A stretch of DNA of 64,000 nucleotides, taken from Iris pallida (lineage: Eukaryota; Streptophyta; Magnoliopsida; Asparagales; Iridaceae). The notes beneath the pieces were generated by a model, which was not told where the DNA came from, ran no database searches, and saw only the letters and a program-made list of their open reading frames with translations. The stretch covers positions 15,130,180-15,194,179 of the forward strand of contig JANAVB010023996.1 in assembly GCA_029216955.1 (NCBI GenBank), given 5' to 3'. Below, in pieces: positions 1 through 10,794 of the stretch. The position numbers and the translations under genes were made by a program. Positions within the stretch are counted from its first letter, which is position 1; each line of letters opens with the position of its first letter.

Positions 1-92
1 ATGCTGCTAGTGACTCTGCACATTTGTAGAAACCTCAGCACATCTTAAAATCATTACTTCGTAAAAGTAACGAGTATACGCATCGGTTGACA

Positions 93-221
93 GAGCTTTA
101 GTATATCTTCGGAATACCACTCCGAAGAATGGCATCCCATGTGCATCAGAGGAAAAGAGCTTTAGCATATCTTTGAGACGTTACTCCGAAGAGTGAACGC
201 TCATGTGCATCAGCAAAATAG
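93..221. repeat. 64-bp tandem duplication, two diverged copies
   Basis: Two copies begin with GAGCTTTAG at 93 and 157. Each continues through ACTCCGAAGA to CATGTGCATCAG, which gives a 64-bp period. The copies differ by several substitutions, so the duplication is not recent. It overlaps the 3' end of the minus-strand reading frame. Confidence 0.75.
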
Positions 222-487
222 AGTGTCAGACAGCTACTTGCAACTGGCGGCCGCACGTCTCCGTGAACTCCGGCGCCCACGATCGGAGCATTATTGACAC
301 CGATAGCTTCCGAGGCTGGCTTCTTCCCTCTAGCCTGGCTCGTGCTCGTCGCGGCCCCTCTAGTCTGTCTCGTGCTCACCGCAGCCCTGTCGGCCGATCT
401 CAGGCTCGCTGCAGCCCCGCTGGCCTTTCCTGTGTTCGTTGATGCCCCTCTGGGAGCCTTCGGAGTTCTCGATCACTTGGGAGCCAT
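146..487 (-). pseudogene. Degenerate alanine-rich basic ORF with promoter-like upstream region
   Basis: On the minus strand an ATG at 487-485 starts MAPK, followed at codon 5 by TGA. The same frame then stays open for about 109 more codons to a stop at 146-148. The N-terminal half is rich in Ala, Ser, Thr, Arg and Lys, with repeats such as STRQTRGAATSTSQARGKK. A TATA box lies about 105 bases upstream. Basic, Ala/Thr-rich N-termini beginning MAPK or MAP occur in plant Ty3/gypsy gag proteins, so a gag fragment is possible. No conserved gag domain is seen, so this is only a suggestion. The TGA could derive from an arginine CGA by a C-to-T change. Low-complexity composition makes any family call unsafe. 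Confidence 0.35.
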
Positions 488-591
488 GGCGGGAAGACTA
501 GGGTTTTGAGGAAGAAGAAGACTCGGAATAAAAGCTTCTTCAGAAAGAGAACACGGGTGGCAGAAAATGTTCTCTCTTTTCGAGCAAAACT

Positions 592-613
592 CTATTTATA
601 GAGCAAGGCCACG
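592..613 (-). promoter_or_regulatory. Minus-strand TATA box with ACGT element
   Basis: On the minus strand CTATAAATAG (601-592) is preceded by CTGACGTGG (617-609), an ACGT-core motif of the as-1/ABRE kind. This spacing is typical of plant core promoters. It points towards the alanine-rich frame starting at 487. Similar arrangements occur in LTR U3 regions. Confidence 0.5.
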
Positions 614-2339
614 TCAGCAGATGAAGACAAAACACTTCATATTCGAAGAAACTCTTTGAACGTCGTGGGAGATCATGATGTGTAACGCCGTAGTCCCAAA
701 ATACTTAGGACTAAGTATATGGACATGCCAGCTACATACATACGAAGTATACTCCAATATATAGAATCCTCGTATGTATACATAAACTATAAATGCAGTA
801 AAACTAAGGCTAACTAATCTCATCCACAAAATAAAGAAATAAAAGATACCATATAATCAACTATAAAATGTCTTTATATAAGTTGTTGGGCGAAGACAAA
901 TCTACTGCCAACTATTTTAAAAGAGAGTATACATAACAAAAGAAAGAGTTTGGCGAGCGAAGCGAAGACGATCAAAGTGCAATCATCCTCGAAGAAATAG
1001 AGATGATCACAGCCATGGCTAGAACACCTGCGAAAGACAAGAGCACGCACTTGGAGAGATAACCAGGTCCTCAGAGGGACGTAACAAGATACACAATATC
1101 ATGCCATATAAACTGAATATAACTGCTCAATAATAATAAGTAAGATCGAATTATAACATGGTCCAATATCTCACCATTTGGATTAGCGTACCATCCTTCC
1201 AACTAAACTAGGACAAAAGATGGCACACTAACCCACGATGAAGTATCTTTCCAAGTCACGAATCTAATATGGTATCCGGACCACAACAAGGTTCAAAACT
1301 TTCTCATCGGAGTAGTAAGCCACACCTACAACCAAATAAGGAGAAGATATGGCGAACTAATCCGCGACAAGTTTTTGTTCCAAGCCACTGTCAGATACAA
1401 GTACCCAAGCCAAGAGTACTCATACCTAACGGATAAGGGTGCCTAACCAGTCTAAGTGAATGAAGTTTTAAGAATAACCTCCAACGCATGGGCCCTGGCT
1501 AAAATAGGATCGGCATGGTCCACCCTTGGGGCACTAGGAGCCTCAGGCATAACCGTTGTAATTCCTCTTCCCAAATTTTTAAAAGTTATTATTGTTTTTT
1601 TTTAATTATTTTATTTACTCTATTTTATTTTTATCATGTTTAAAAGTAATTTTTGACAAAGCCTTATGAAAGATATTTTATGTTTAGATTTTGTATTTCA
1701 AAACTGGCCTAAAAGTTATGGTTCATAAAAGAAAGGAAAAAAAAGTATTTAGTTAATAAAATATGTATCCCCAAAATTTTATTATTTTATACTATAGAGA
1801 GGTTGATTGCTATTTTAAGACTTTCTAAATAATTCGATTTCAAAAATGGGTTTTAAGTATAGGTAATTCATCCATAAAAGGATTTCTGATTTATTTCAAA
1901 ATATGTTTTTGAAATTAATATAAAATATCCTAGATTATCCCAGTAGTATGAAATATTATTTATACTAGTACTTTGATAATATTAAATTCTACTTCAAACT
2001 ATTATAATAGTCGGTTATTTGACTACGTACGATCTGAAATTATATTGATGATATTAAATATTATGTTGTTAATCGTTTATTTGATGTAAATTTGAATTAG
2101 TATGATTCAACTACTAGATAAAATTGACTGATCGATTTAATTAGATATTATTACCTAATAGTAGATTTTGATTAAATTTATTTGTTTTAAAAGTTTATTT
2201 GAATCTAAAATAAAGAGAAGACTTATCTTTTAGAACTCGAAGGCCTTATCCAATTAGGAGTCCTCCTCATGTATATGTATAAGGAAAACTGTTCCATACT
2301 ATCATACCAAACAATTTCCATCCATCTAGCCGAAATCCA

Positions 2340-3260
2340 TCCGCACAACCCCGTCTTCCCCTCGCGAACACCTACGTCTACACCATCGCCTCCTCCACAA
2401 GCCAATACCACCGCCATCATAATATATATATATATATATATCACCGCAACACCACCACCTAAACTCTCCGTCGAACAGCCCTTTCCCGTCAAAGCTACTG
2501 CTCCCTTTGTGACTCCAAACCGCCCCGCCAATCATCCACCATAGCCACAGATATCATCACCAACACCAACAGACAATACACCAATCATATGCCGTGTGTC
2601 CGTGTCACAATCACCATCACCATGTTCCTTGTCATCATGTTTGTGTTCCACCACCGTTAACCCTAGTCGTGTTCGGACCATGCGTCCGTGTAATTTCTAT
2701 CTTATTCTGATATTACAAATACAAACCAATGCTTGTGTCCGACCCGGACATGATCCACTGAATCCCCATCTTTACCCATCGCCGGCCACTCGCGAACGCC
2801 ATGCCAGCACTCCAGATTTTGACTCTCCAAGTGCCGTCGTGTGTTTTCCACGAGCCTCCTTCCTCTGTAATCAACGACATCCCCACCATCGTAAACCACG
2901 GCCGCGCCCCTACCCGGTCACCAGTGTTGCGACCCCGTGCGCCTCGAGCTTCGATTCCTGCAAGCGGATCTGACCACGTCCGCTCAAGGTCGGAACCCAG
3001 CACCGCCAAGCACGACCCCAGACGACCGGCAGCTGTCCCCGTTGCGTCCGTGGTCGCACGACGACCCTTCTTCACCATGGACAGCACACTGTGGACAAGA
3101 TCTGCCGATCCACCGGCGATCGCTCCCTCGCTGCCTCTGGATCTCGAAGAACGGTCATCGAGTATCGCCGGACCGGGTGACCCCCTCGCCATGACCCATA
3201 CGCCGCCCTTCGGAGCTCCTCCGGCGAACACCGCGGCTGCCGGATCTTCTCGAGGTAATT
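2340..3260. other. GC-rich block in the 5' LTR of B
   Basis: The block is conspicuously GC- and CpG-rich inside an otherwise AT-rich LTR. The equivalent block in the 3' LTR is 9140-10010. Open frames are present, up to 218 codons on plus (2801-3457) and 172 on minus (2713-3231). They do not stay open at matching positions in the other LTR, so coding is not supported. It may be the promoter and leader core of the LTR or an old captured sequence. Confidence 0.6.
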
Positions 3261-3447
3261 TCTCATCTCTTTCGACTCTTTCGGGTTCCTCCTCCGCTCA
3301 TGTTCCTCACTGTGAGTCTCCCTCTTTCACTCTTCTGCTTCTTCATCTTCTTCTTGTTCTTTTTATATTTTGTTTAGTTTTGTTCTCTCTCTTCCAGAGA
3401 GGATTTGATTTGATTTTCTTTTTATTTTATTTTTGTTTTATTTTTTC

Positions 3448-3592
3448 AATGGGCTAAGTGTTTTGGGCTGGGTATTGGGCCCAATTCTGTGGGCTTGGGT
3501 TTTATTTTATTTTTGTTTATATTCTTTTGTTAGTTTTGTTTTGGACTATTAAGCCCAGGCCCACAGTTTGGGCAGATTGGACTAGGCTGGGC
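3448..3592 (+). promoter_or_regulatory. Cluster of TGGGCY (site II-like) motifs
   Basis: In about 145 bp I count eight TGGGCC/T cores on the two strands, including the palindromic TTGGGCCCAA. Site II elements of this form bind TCP factors in plant promoters of ribosomal and cell-cycle genes. The cluster is conserved in the 3' LTR of B (10202-10347). A looser version occurs in the minus-strand LTR of F (42650-42780). A role in LTR expression is inferred. Confidence 0.55.
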
Positions 3593-3981
3593 TTGTATTT
3601 GTTATCCATTTTGATATACTATATTAGTTATATTTATAAATATTTAGTTAAAGTATTATTTCTAAATTCTTAATTAATAGTTTGTAATTTTATTAAGCTA
3701 TTAGTAGTTATTAGTTTGCTATTAATTTTACTCAATAATTTTCCTAATTAATTAATAATATTAATTATTATTTAGAAATTATATATTGTTATTATTTTCA
3801 AAAGTATATTGTAGCAAAAAAAATATTATATTTTAGTTTAGCCTAAAAGATAGTTCGATGTTTTCAAAATAATTATAGTTTTCAAGTATTGTAATTATTT
3901 TCTAAAAAGAGGTCATAAATAATTCTCTAAATAAATTATGTTTGGACTCTTGTTCTTTAATCAAATACTTTTAATACGTTT

Positions 3982-3984
<3 letters not shown>

Positions 3985-4044
<60 letters not shown>
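3985..4044. repeat. (AT)n microsatellite
   Basis: About 30 uninterrupted AT units. The 3' LTR of B has a matching array at 10731-10792, and both are followed by a TATATTCTTATTAAGAAT-type sequence. Confidence 0.97.
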
Positions 4045-4046
<2 letters not shown>

Positions 4047-5051
4047 TTATTATTAAAAAAATATATATATATATTCTTATTAAGAATTATTTTTAGTTGA
4101 TTCTTTGCCTCTTCGATTAAATAGTTTCCAACTGTGACTAATCATACAATTCTAAAATTCTTGTAATTCCTAACTTTTGTATATCGACCCTAGGCTAATC
4201 ATACTATCCCAGACCAAACGGGATTATGGGTTTCACCAGCAAAGGACCACAGGCAAGTGCACTTTCGGATTGCTTTTGATTCATAGTAGTCTTTCCATTT
4301 CATGTTTATGCATATGTTATCTTGCTTGTCGACACATTGTTACACGGATTAGTGTCATGGATATCTATATACGTTATTTCTTGATCGTCATGTTTTCGTG
4401 TTTCGTGACTTGTTCGAGTCCATGAGTAGTAGTCGGGAGGGAAAATATCTTAGTAGACATGTAGACTACCCAGAATTATCCTCCGTGTCTTTCGTGGAGA
4501 ATAGCAGCTGCACAAGACACATGCAGGGTGCCAGATTTGCCCTTAGCCGTTTACATGTCGAAACTGATATTTTAAAACACATAGATAGTTGTGTCTACTT
4601 GTTTTCTTCATTTTCTTAACCACTTGCCATGACATATATTTACTTTCTAATTTTTATCTCACATACGTTATTTTCATGTCTTGTGAATTCTATTGTATTT
4701 TTGTATTGCCGTCGGTTTGTGTGCTTGTTCCATTCTTGACTGAAAACCAATATTTTTCAGGTTTAGCCGTGGCTTCACATAGCATAGGGAGATACGGGTG
4801 TACTTGCAGACAGAAACATAGAAATTAGATAGATGTGATATCATTTTCATTACTTGTAAGAACTTTGTAGTTTTCTTTAAATGTAAATCTTGTAATAATT
4901 TATAGATTTGATTTAATAATGTGAATGAGCAATAAATGTTATATCTTGTGATTTTGAGCATCTTGGCCGTGACAATGTTCTACCGCCGACTCTGCGGCGT
5001 AGGCTGTCTTGGACACGTCTCGTATCTGAAAAGCGGGTGCAGGTCGTGACA

Positions 5052-5076
5052 AGTTTTTGTGGTGGCCCATGCTGGT
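5052..5076 (+). promoter_or_regulatory. Primer-binding-site-like region of element B
   Basis: Immediately after the LTR end TGACA come AGTTTTTG and then TGGTGGCCCATGC. The identical TGGTGGCCCATGC follows the LTR of G at 48168-48180, and TGGTGGCCCATAC follows that of A. Conservation across three elements right at the LTR border is what marks it as the probable primer site. Confidence 0.55.
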
Positions 5077-6429
5077 CTGTTTTCAGAAAAGATTTCAAAC
5101 TCGTGGTAGTACCATATTAGTCGTACTACTGCGAGCCTGCGACTAGAAAATGCTCTTTCACAACTAAGAGTAAATCAGTTATATGGAATGGTTAGGACTA
5201 GGAGTCCCTAATTTAAATTGACATTTGGGTAGTTAAGGTTGCTACATAGGTCTCACTAGATGACTTCATGGAAGGATACCCTATCGCATTTTGATTCGAC
5301 GGTATTTTTCAGGAGGGTAGATTCGTAACATCTTTTCGAACGTTTGAAAAATATCCTTTTATCAATTTGTTTGAATTAAAATATGAGAATTTTATAAATA
5401 TATTATAGAAGGCCTTAGTCACGATTAAGTTTTGGAGTGCAAGATAACTAAGAATTTTGGCACAGAGAGTGTAGTCGAGTGCTTTGACTAGTGTTCTAGC
5501 CATGGTAGAGGAGGCCGAGTCATAGGTGTGCACTAACTAGGAAAACCAGGCCAAATCGTGACATAACCCTAGGAATAATTTAATTACTTATTATCAAGAT
5601 ATTGGCTTTTAGAAGACCTTGTTGTTCCAAACTAGCCAGAACCCAACCCAAGTCCTGGTGGTCATGTAGTGCGACCAACGTCGTCCATGTAGATATGTAG
5701 GATGTGTATATATATTTGTAGTCCATTTCTAGTATTGTGAATAATTTCTATAAATTATATATGGAATATAATATATGTATTATTGCTATTTAAATTTATA
5801 TTTTACTTGAAAATAGGATAACCTTTCCTTAGAATGATAATTTGGAATTTTTGGGATTTACTTAGGATATACATATATACTTGTGTATGAATATATTCAT
5901 AATAGGTAGACATAGTGCTTTATACATATTTTCCCTCGATCTTGAATATTAGAGAAATATAAATATAAGTTTATATTTCTTTTGCCCTTGGCCATTTTCC
6001 TCTAATCATGATCATTTGTACAACTTTATCTTATGTATTTTCTAAACATCGTCATATCATAAGTTCGTATTACTTATATTCTTTTCCTTGGACCTAAGGA
6101 ATTATTTTTAAAATAAATTCTCCCTCAATTGTCTATTAATCTCGAGTTAAGTTTTGGATTCAAAAGTTTTCCTCTCAAACGTTGAATATTGAATATCCGT
6201 GAAATAAGGGTTATAAGATTTTTACTTATCTTGCCTTCGACCATGTCCTTCCTAATCAATCGTTTAAATTTTCAAAAACTGATACCTCCCCTTCAAGGGT
6301 GGATACGTACACTTTCCTATAATGATCAATTTGTCTCTAGCTTTCTCCATCATGGTCAATTTGTTTCAGGATTTTTGAACCTCCGTTGAGATTTTAAGGA
6401 TGTAGTTGAAAGGATGATCGATGAATTAT

Positions 6430-6740
6430 GATGGCAGACAGCCGCACACTGTCGCCACTTATTTGACTTTGGGAGACTGTGGGTTCACTACAGCCAGCAG
6501 CGCACTAACGAGACATGATCCTTAATTTGAAGTAATCTCGAGTAAGTATAAGTTATCGAATGTTGTCAAAGCTATATCGTGGTCGTCCTATCTTCGTCTT
6601 TAAGATGTTATGTCCAGATTGAATAGAGTTGATAGGGTATTCGTTACCGTATCCTTGCTTGAGTCGTGGAATCAAGAGTTTATTGCAGCTAGCTGTACAC
6701 TGGCAAGGCATAAATTCTCGGTAAAATGACTTCAATTATG
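6430..6740 (+). repeat. Degenerate non-coding cassette repeats in B
   Basis: Three diverged units are recognisable: GCAGACAGCCGCACACTG at 6434, CTACAGCCAGCAGCGCACT at 6489 and TGCAGCTAGCTGTACACTGG from 6683. Reverse-complement relatives occur at 43540-43880 in element F, for example CCAGTGTATATCTGGTTGCAG and CCAGTGCGCAGCTAGCTATA. No coding potential is evident. Its position between leader and polypurine tract suggests a conserved RNA or DNA element of this non-autonomous group. Confidence 0.6.
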
Positions 6741-6939
6741 TTTACGAGTTTCGAATACCATAGAGACTACGCCTTATTGGAATATAACTATTAAGCTTTT
6801 AAACTGATTTGTGCTTATTCCTAGTCACAATCTTTTTAATAAACCAGTAGTTCTCCCTTCCTTTCTTATCCTTCTATTTTTCAGATTGTCATCTTTTAAT
6901 ATAATTTCGACTGGATTCCTAAACCTATCTAGATTTTGA

Positions 6940-7830
6940 TTCTAAACTCATGCCTAAATAATTGTGGATAAATATTTAAGCATTTTTGGATTTGATCATC
7001 CTTGAACAATTTTGATCATGACTAGACTCCTTTTATTATATTTCGATCGAGTAAATTCTTATCCTTTTCTAGGTTTGATTCTATGATCATGCCTACACAA
7101 TCGTTCGTGTTAGAACGATTTCGATTGGGTCATCCTTAAATACTTTTTGATCACAACCAAACTATTCGATTCTATTTCGATCGTGCCAATTCGTCTGTCA
7201 TCCTAGAATTCAATTCCATGATCGTGCCTAAATAATTTTGTTCAACTTGTTGTTTGTACTAAGATAATTTCAATTTTGATCGGTCTTACACCATTTTTAT
7301 CGAGACTAAATCATAACCGTGTCTATAATTTCAACTAAATCATAGCTAAGGTTATACTTTTATTCCAACTACAGTCATGACTATTTTGATCATGATCATG
7401 CTCGTGCCGACTTTCTATTTTTACCCTGCTTAGATGACTTACATGATTAGCCTTGATCATGACTGCATCTTAAATGCGACTAAAATCCTGTTTAGATTTC
7501 ATCGAAAACTTTGGTCATTCCTTAAAAAGCTAGTAATGACTCAACCATGCTGACCATAGATTGGTCGTGCCCAACCATTTCACTCTTGATCGTTCTTAAA
7601 AATATTTGCTTGTCAACTAGACCATTTGACCGAATACTGGTCGTACCAAATCATACTCTCCTTTTGTCTATTATCTTTAACATTGTGATAATATCCATGA
7701 TTACGCGTGACTTATTAGATCATGAATCATATCACTCCCTAGATTATACCATTCGTCGTTTTATTCATATCAATTAAAAATTGGTTTCTTAATTATTCTT
7801 CATAGTCGTGCCTAATCGTGCTCTTTGAAA
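6940..7830 (+). repeat. Degenerate GATCATG/ATCGTGCC-rich array
   Basis: The words GATCATG, ATCGTGCC, GATCATCC and CATGCCTAAATAATT recur every few tens of bases with no strict period. GATCATGATC is itself palindromic. Element F has the complementary words (GGCATGATCATCGATC, AGCATGATCGTG) in its internal region at 42990-43300. It occupies the place where pol would lie in a coding element. Confidence 0.55.
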
Positions 7831-8349
7831 TTTTGAAGACAAAATATTCTAAGGTGGGTAGAATTGTAAACCCACATCCCTGCTTTCAAAATTTTTATTT
7901 TGTTTCATTTTAATAAATTTTAGTTAGAAAATAGATTTTATTTGTAACCACTATAGAATATATTTGGATGACAACAGAATTTCTGTTAAACTATTTTGGA
8001 TTTAGAATTTATAAAATATCATTTAAATTATTTTCTAATATTAATTATCAATTAAATTCATTTTGTTATATTATAATTAGTTTGATTCAGTCTTGGACTA
8101 ACAAAGATATGTACTATTTAGATAATATATACAATATTTTCTAAGTCATTTGATAAACATATTATTCATTTAAATTATTATTGTATTATATTTAGAATCG
8201 ATCAAATGCATTTTTTAATATTTTAATATAACCTTGAATTATTTTAAAAATTATTATGAATTGATTATGATTTTTTAAATCCAATATTTATTTTAATCTT
8301 AGAAAGATTTGATCATCCTAGTTCTTAAATTCAAAGACAAATTTATTTC

Positions 8350-8364
8350 TAAGGTGGGTAGATT
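8350..8364 (+). promoter_or_regulatory. Polypurine tract of element B
   Basis: The sequence AAGGTGGGTAGATT directly precedes the 3' LTR start TGTAAC at 8365. A near-identical motif followed by TGTAAACCC lies 500 bp upstream at 7851-7873. Confidence 0.75.
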
Positions 8365-10201
8365 TGTAACTTCTCTTCCCGAAGTTTTAAAAGTTATTAT
8401 TGTTTTTTAAATTATTTTATTTACTCTATTTTATGTTTATCGTGTTTAAAAGTAATTTTCGTCGAAGCCTTATGAAAGATATTTTACGTTTAGATTTTGT
8501 ATTTCAAAACTGGCCTAAAGGTTATGGTTCAGAAAAGAAAGGAAAAAAAAGTATTTAGTTAATAAAATATCTATCCCCGAAATTTTATTATTTTGTACCA
8601 TAGAGAGGTTGATTACTATTTTAAGACTTTCTAAATAATTCGATTTTGAAAATGGCTTTTAAGTATACGTATTTCATCCACAAAAGGATTTCTGATTTAT
8701 TTTAAAATATGTTTTTGAAATTAATATAAAATATCCTAGATTATCCCAGTAGTATGAAATATTATTTATACTAGTACTTTGATAATATTAAATTCTACTT
8801 CAAACTAGTATAATAGTCGGTTATTTGACTACGTACGATCTGAAATTATATTGATGATATTAAATATTATGTTGTTAATCATTTATTTGATACAAATTTG
8901 AATTAGTATGATTCAATTGCTAGATAAAATTGACTGATCGATTTAATTGGATATTATTACCTACTAGTAGATTTTGATTAAATCTATTTATTTTAAAAGT
9001 TTATTTGAATCTAAAATAAAGAGAAGACTTATCTATTAGAACTCGAATGCCTTATCCAATTAGGAGTCCTCCTCATGTATATGTATAAGGAAAACTGTTC
9101 CATACTATCATACCAAACAATTTCCATCCATCTAGCCGAAATCCATCCACACAATCCCGTCTTCCCCTCGCGAACACCTACGTCTACACCATCGCCTCCT
9201 TCGCAAGCCAATACCACCGCCATCGTAATATATATATATATATATATCACCGCAACACCACCACCCAAACTCTCCGTCGAACAGCCCTTTACCATAGCCA
9301 TAGACATCATCACCAACACCAACAGACAATACCCCAACCATATGCCATGTGTCCGTGTCACAATCACCATCACCAAGTTCCGTGTCGTCGTGTCTGTTTT
9401 CTACCACCGTTAACCCTAGTCGTGTCTGGACCTGTGCGTAAGTGTAATTTCCATATTATTATGATATTACAAATACAAACCAATTTACGTGTCTGAACCG
9501 GACACGATCCACCGAATCCCCGTCTTCACCCATCACCGACCACTCGCCAACGCCACGCCAGCACTCCAGATCCGGACTCCCCAAGCATCGTCGTATGTTT
9601 CCTACGAGCCTCCTTCCTCTACCATCAATGGCATCCCCACCGCCGTAGACCACGGCCGCGCCCCTGCCCGGTCGCTGGTGCTGCGACCCTATGTGCCTCG
9701 AGCTCCTCTTCTCGTAAGCGCATCTGACCACGTTCGCTCGAGGTCGGAACCCAGCGCCGCCGAGCACGACCCCAGTCGACCGGCAGCCGTCTCCGTTGCG
9801 TCCGCGGTCGCGCGATAACCCCTCTTCACCACGGACAGCACACTGTAGCCAAGATCGGCTGATCCACCGGCGATCGCTCCCTCGCTGCCTTCGGATCTCG
9901 GAGAACCGTCGTCGAGTGTCGCCGGACCGTGCGACCCCCTCGCTAGGACCCGCACGCCGCCCTTCGGAGCTCATCCGACGAACACCGCGGCTGCCGGATC
10001 TTCTCGAGGTAATTTCTTCTCTTTCTCGACTCTTCCGGGTTCCTCCTCCGCTCGTGTTCCTCATTATGAGTCTCCCTCTTTCACTCTTCTGCTTCTTCAG
10101 CTTCTTTTTGTTCTTTTTTATATTTTGTTTAGTTTTGTTCTCTCTCTTCCAGAGAGGATTTTGTTTGATTTTCTTTTTATTTTTCTTTGTTTTATTTTTT
10201 C

Positions 10202-10347
10202 AATGGGCTAAGTGTTTTGGGCTGGGTATTGGGCCCAATTCCGTGGGTTTGGGTTTTATTTTATTTTTGTTTATATTCTTTTGTTAGTTTTGTTTTGGAC
10301 TATTAAGCCCAGGCCCACAGTTTGGGCAGATTGGACTAGGCTAGGCT
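10202..10347 (+). promoter_or_regulatory. TGGGCY cluster in the 3' LTR of B
   Basis: This is the counterpart of 3448-3592. Most cores are retained, though two have changed to TGGGTT and AGGCTT, including the one after the CCAATTCCG segment. Confidence 0.5.
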
Positions 10348-10727
10348 TGTATTTGTTATCCATTTTGATATACTATATTAGTTATGTTTTATAAATATTT
10401 AGTTAAAGTATTATTTCTAAATTCTTAATTAATAGTTTGTAATTTTATTAAGCTATTAGTAGCAATTAGTTTGCTATTAATTTTACTCAATGATTTTCCT
10501 AATTAATTAATTATTATTTAGAAATTATATATTGTTATTATTTTCAAAAGTGTATTGTAGCAAAAAATATTATATTTGAGTTTAGCCTAAAAGATAGTTC
10601 GATGTTTTCAAAACAATTATAGTTTTCAAGTATTGTAATTATTTTCTAAAAAGAGGTCATAGATAATTCTCTAAATAAATTATGTTATGGACTCTTGTTC
10701 TTTAATCAAATACTTTTAATACATTTC

Positions 10728-10730
<3 letters not shown>

Positions 10731-10792
<62 letters not shown>
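10731..10792. repeat. (AT)n microsatellite
   Basis: About 31 AT units, equivalent to 3985-4044 in the paired LTR. Confidence 0.97.

Positions 10793-10794
<2 letters not shown>

Larger units (their letters stand above)
1..680. other. Left piece of unidentified sequence X
   Basis: This stretch lies outside element A and ends with TGATG, the 5-bp target duplicated by A. It is contiguous in origin with 19729-20843 and, beyond element C, with 35010-36206. It holds a 64-bp tandem duplication, a minus-strand alanine-rich reading frame and a minus-strand TATA box. No reverse transcriptase or transposase motif is visible. It could be the 5' part of an older retroelement read on the minus strand, or a decayed host gene promoter. 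I cannot decide between these. Confidence 0.5.
1557..5051 (+). repeat. 5' LTR of element B
   Basis: This 3495-bp LTR has an AT-rich start and a GC-rich block (about 2340-3260). These are followed by a pyrimidine-rich stretch, a TGGGCY cluster (3448-3592) and an AT microsatellite (3985-4044). The 3' part is related to the LTR of G, with a shared CATGTCGAAACT near 4552. It ends AGGTCGTGACA. Confidence 0.92.
5052..8364 (+). other. Non-coding internal domain of element B
   Basis: This 3.3-kb region has no open frame longer than about 76 codons and no recognisable domain. In order it holds the primer-like site, a short leader, and a polypurine/LTR-start-like motif at about 5312-5326. These are followed by a degenerate repeated cassette (6430-6740), a GATCATG-rich stretch (6940-7830), and two polypurine-like motifs (7851-7866 and 8350-8364). 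Only the last one abuts an LTR. The cassette and the GATCATG-rich stretch recur in element F. Confidence 0.8.

Noticed and set aside
2801..3457. A 218-codon plus-strand frame in the 5' LTR of B
   Set aside because: It runs from GC-rich Ser/Pro/Arg sequence into a Phe/Leu-rich low-complexity tail encoded by a pyrimidine tract, and is broken in the other LTR.
9459..10064. A 201-codon minus-strand frame in the 3' LTR of B, and its relatives at 2702-3231 and 63230-63835
   Set aside because: The same frame is interrupted in the paired LTR, composition is Arg/Gly-rich as expected for GC-rich DNA, and no domain is seen. The copy at 63230 is the suspected assembly duplicate.
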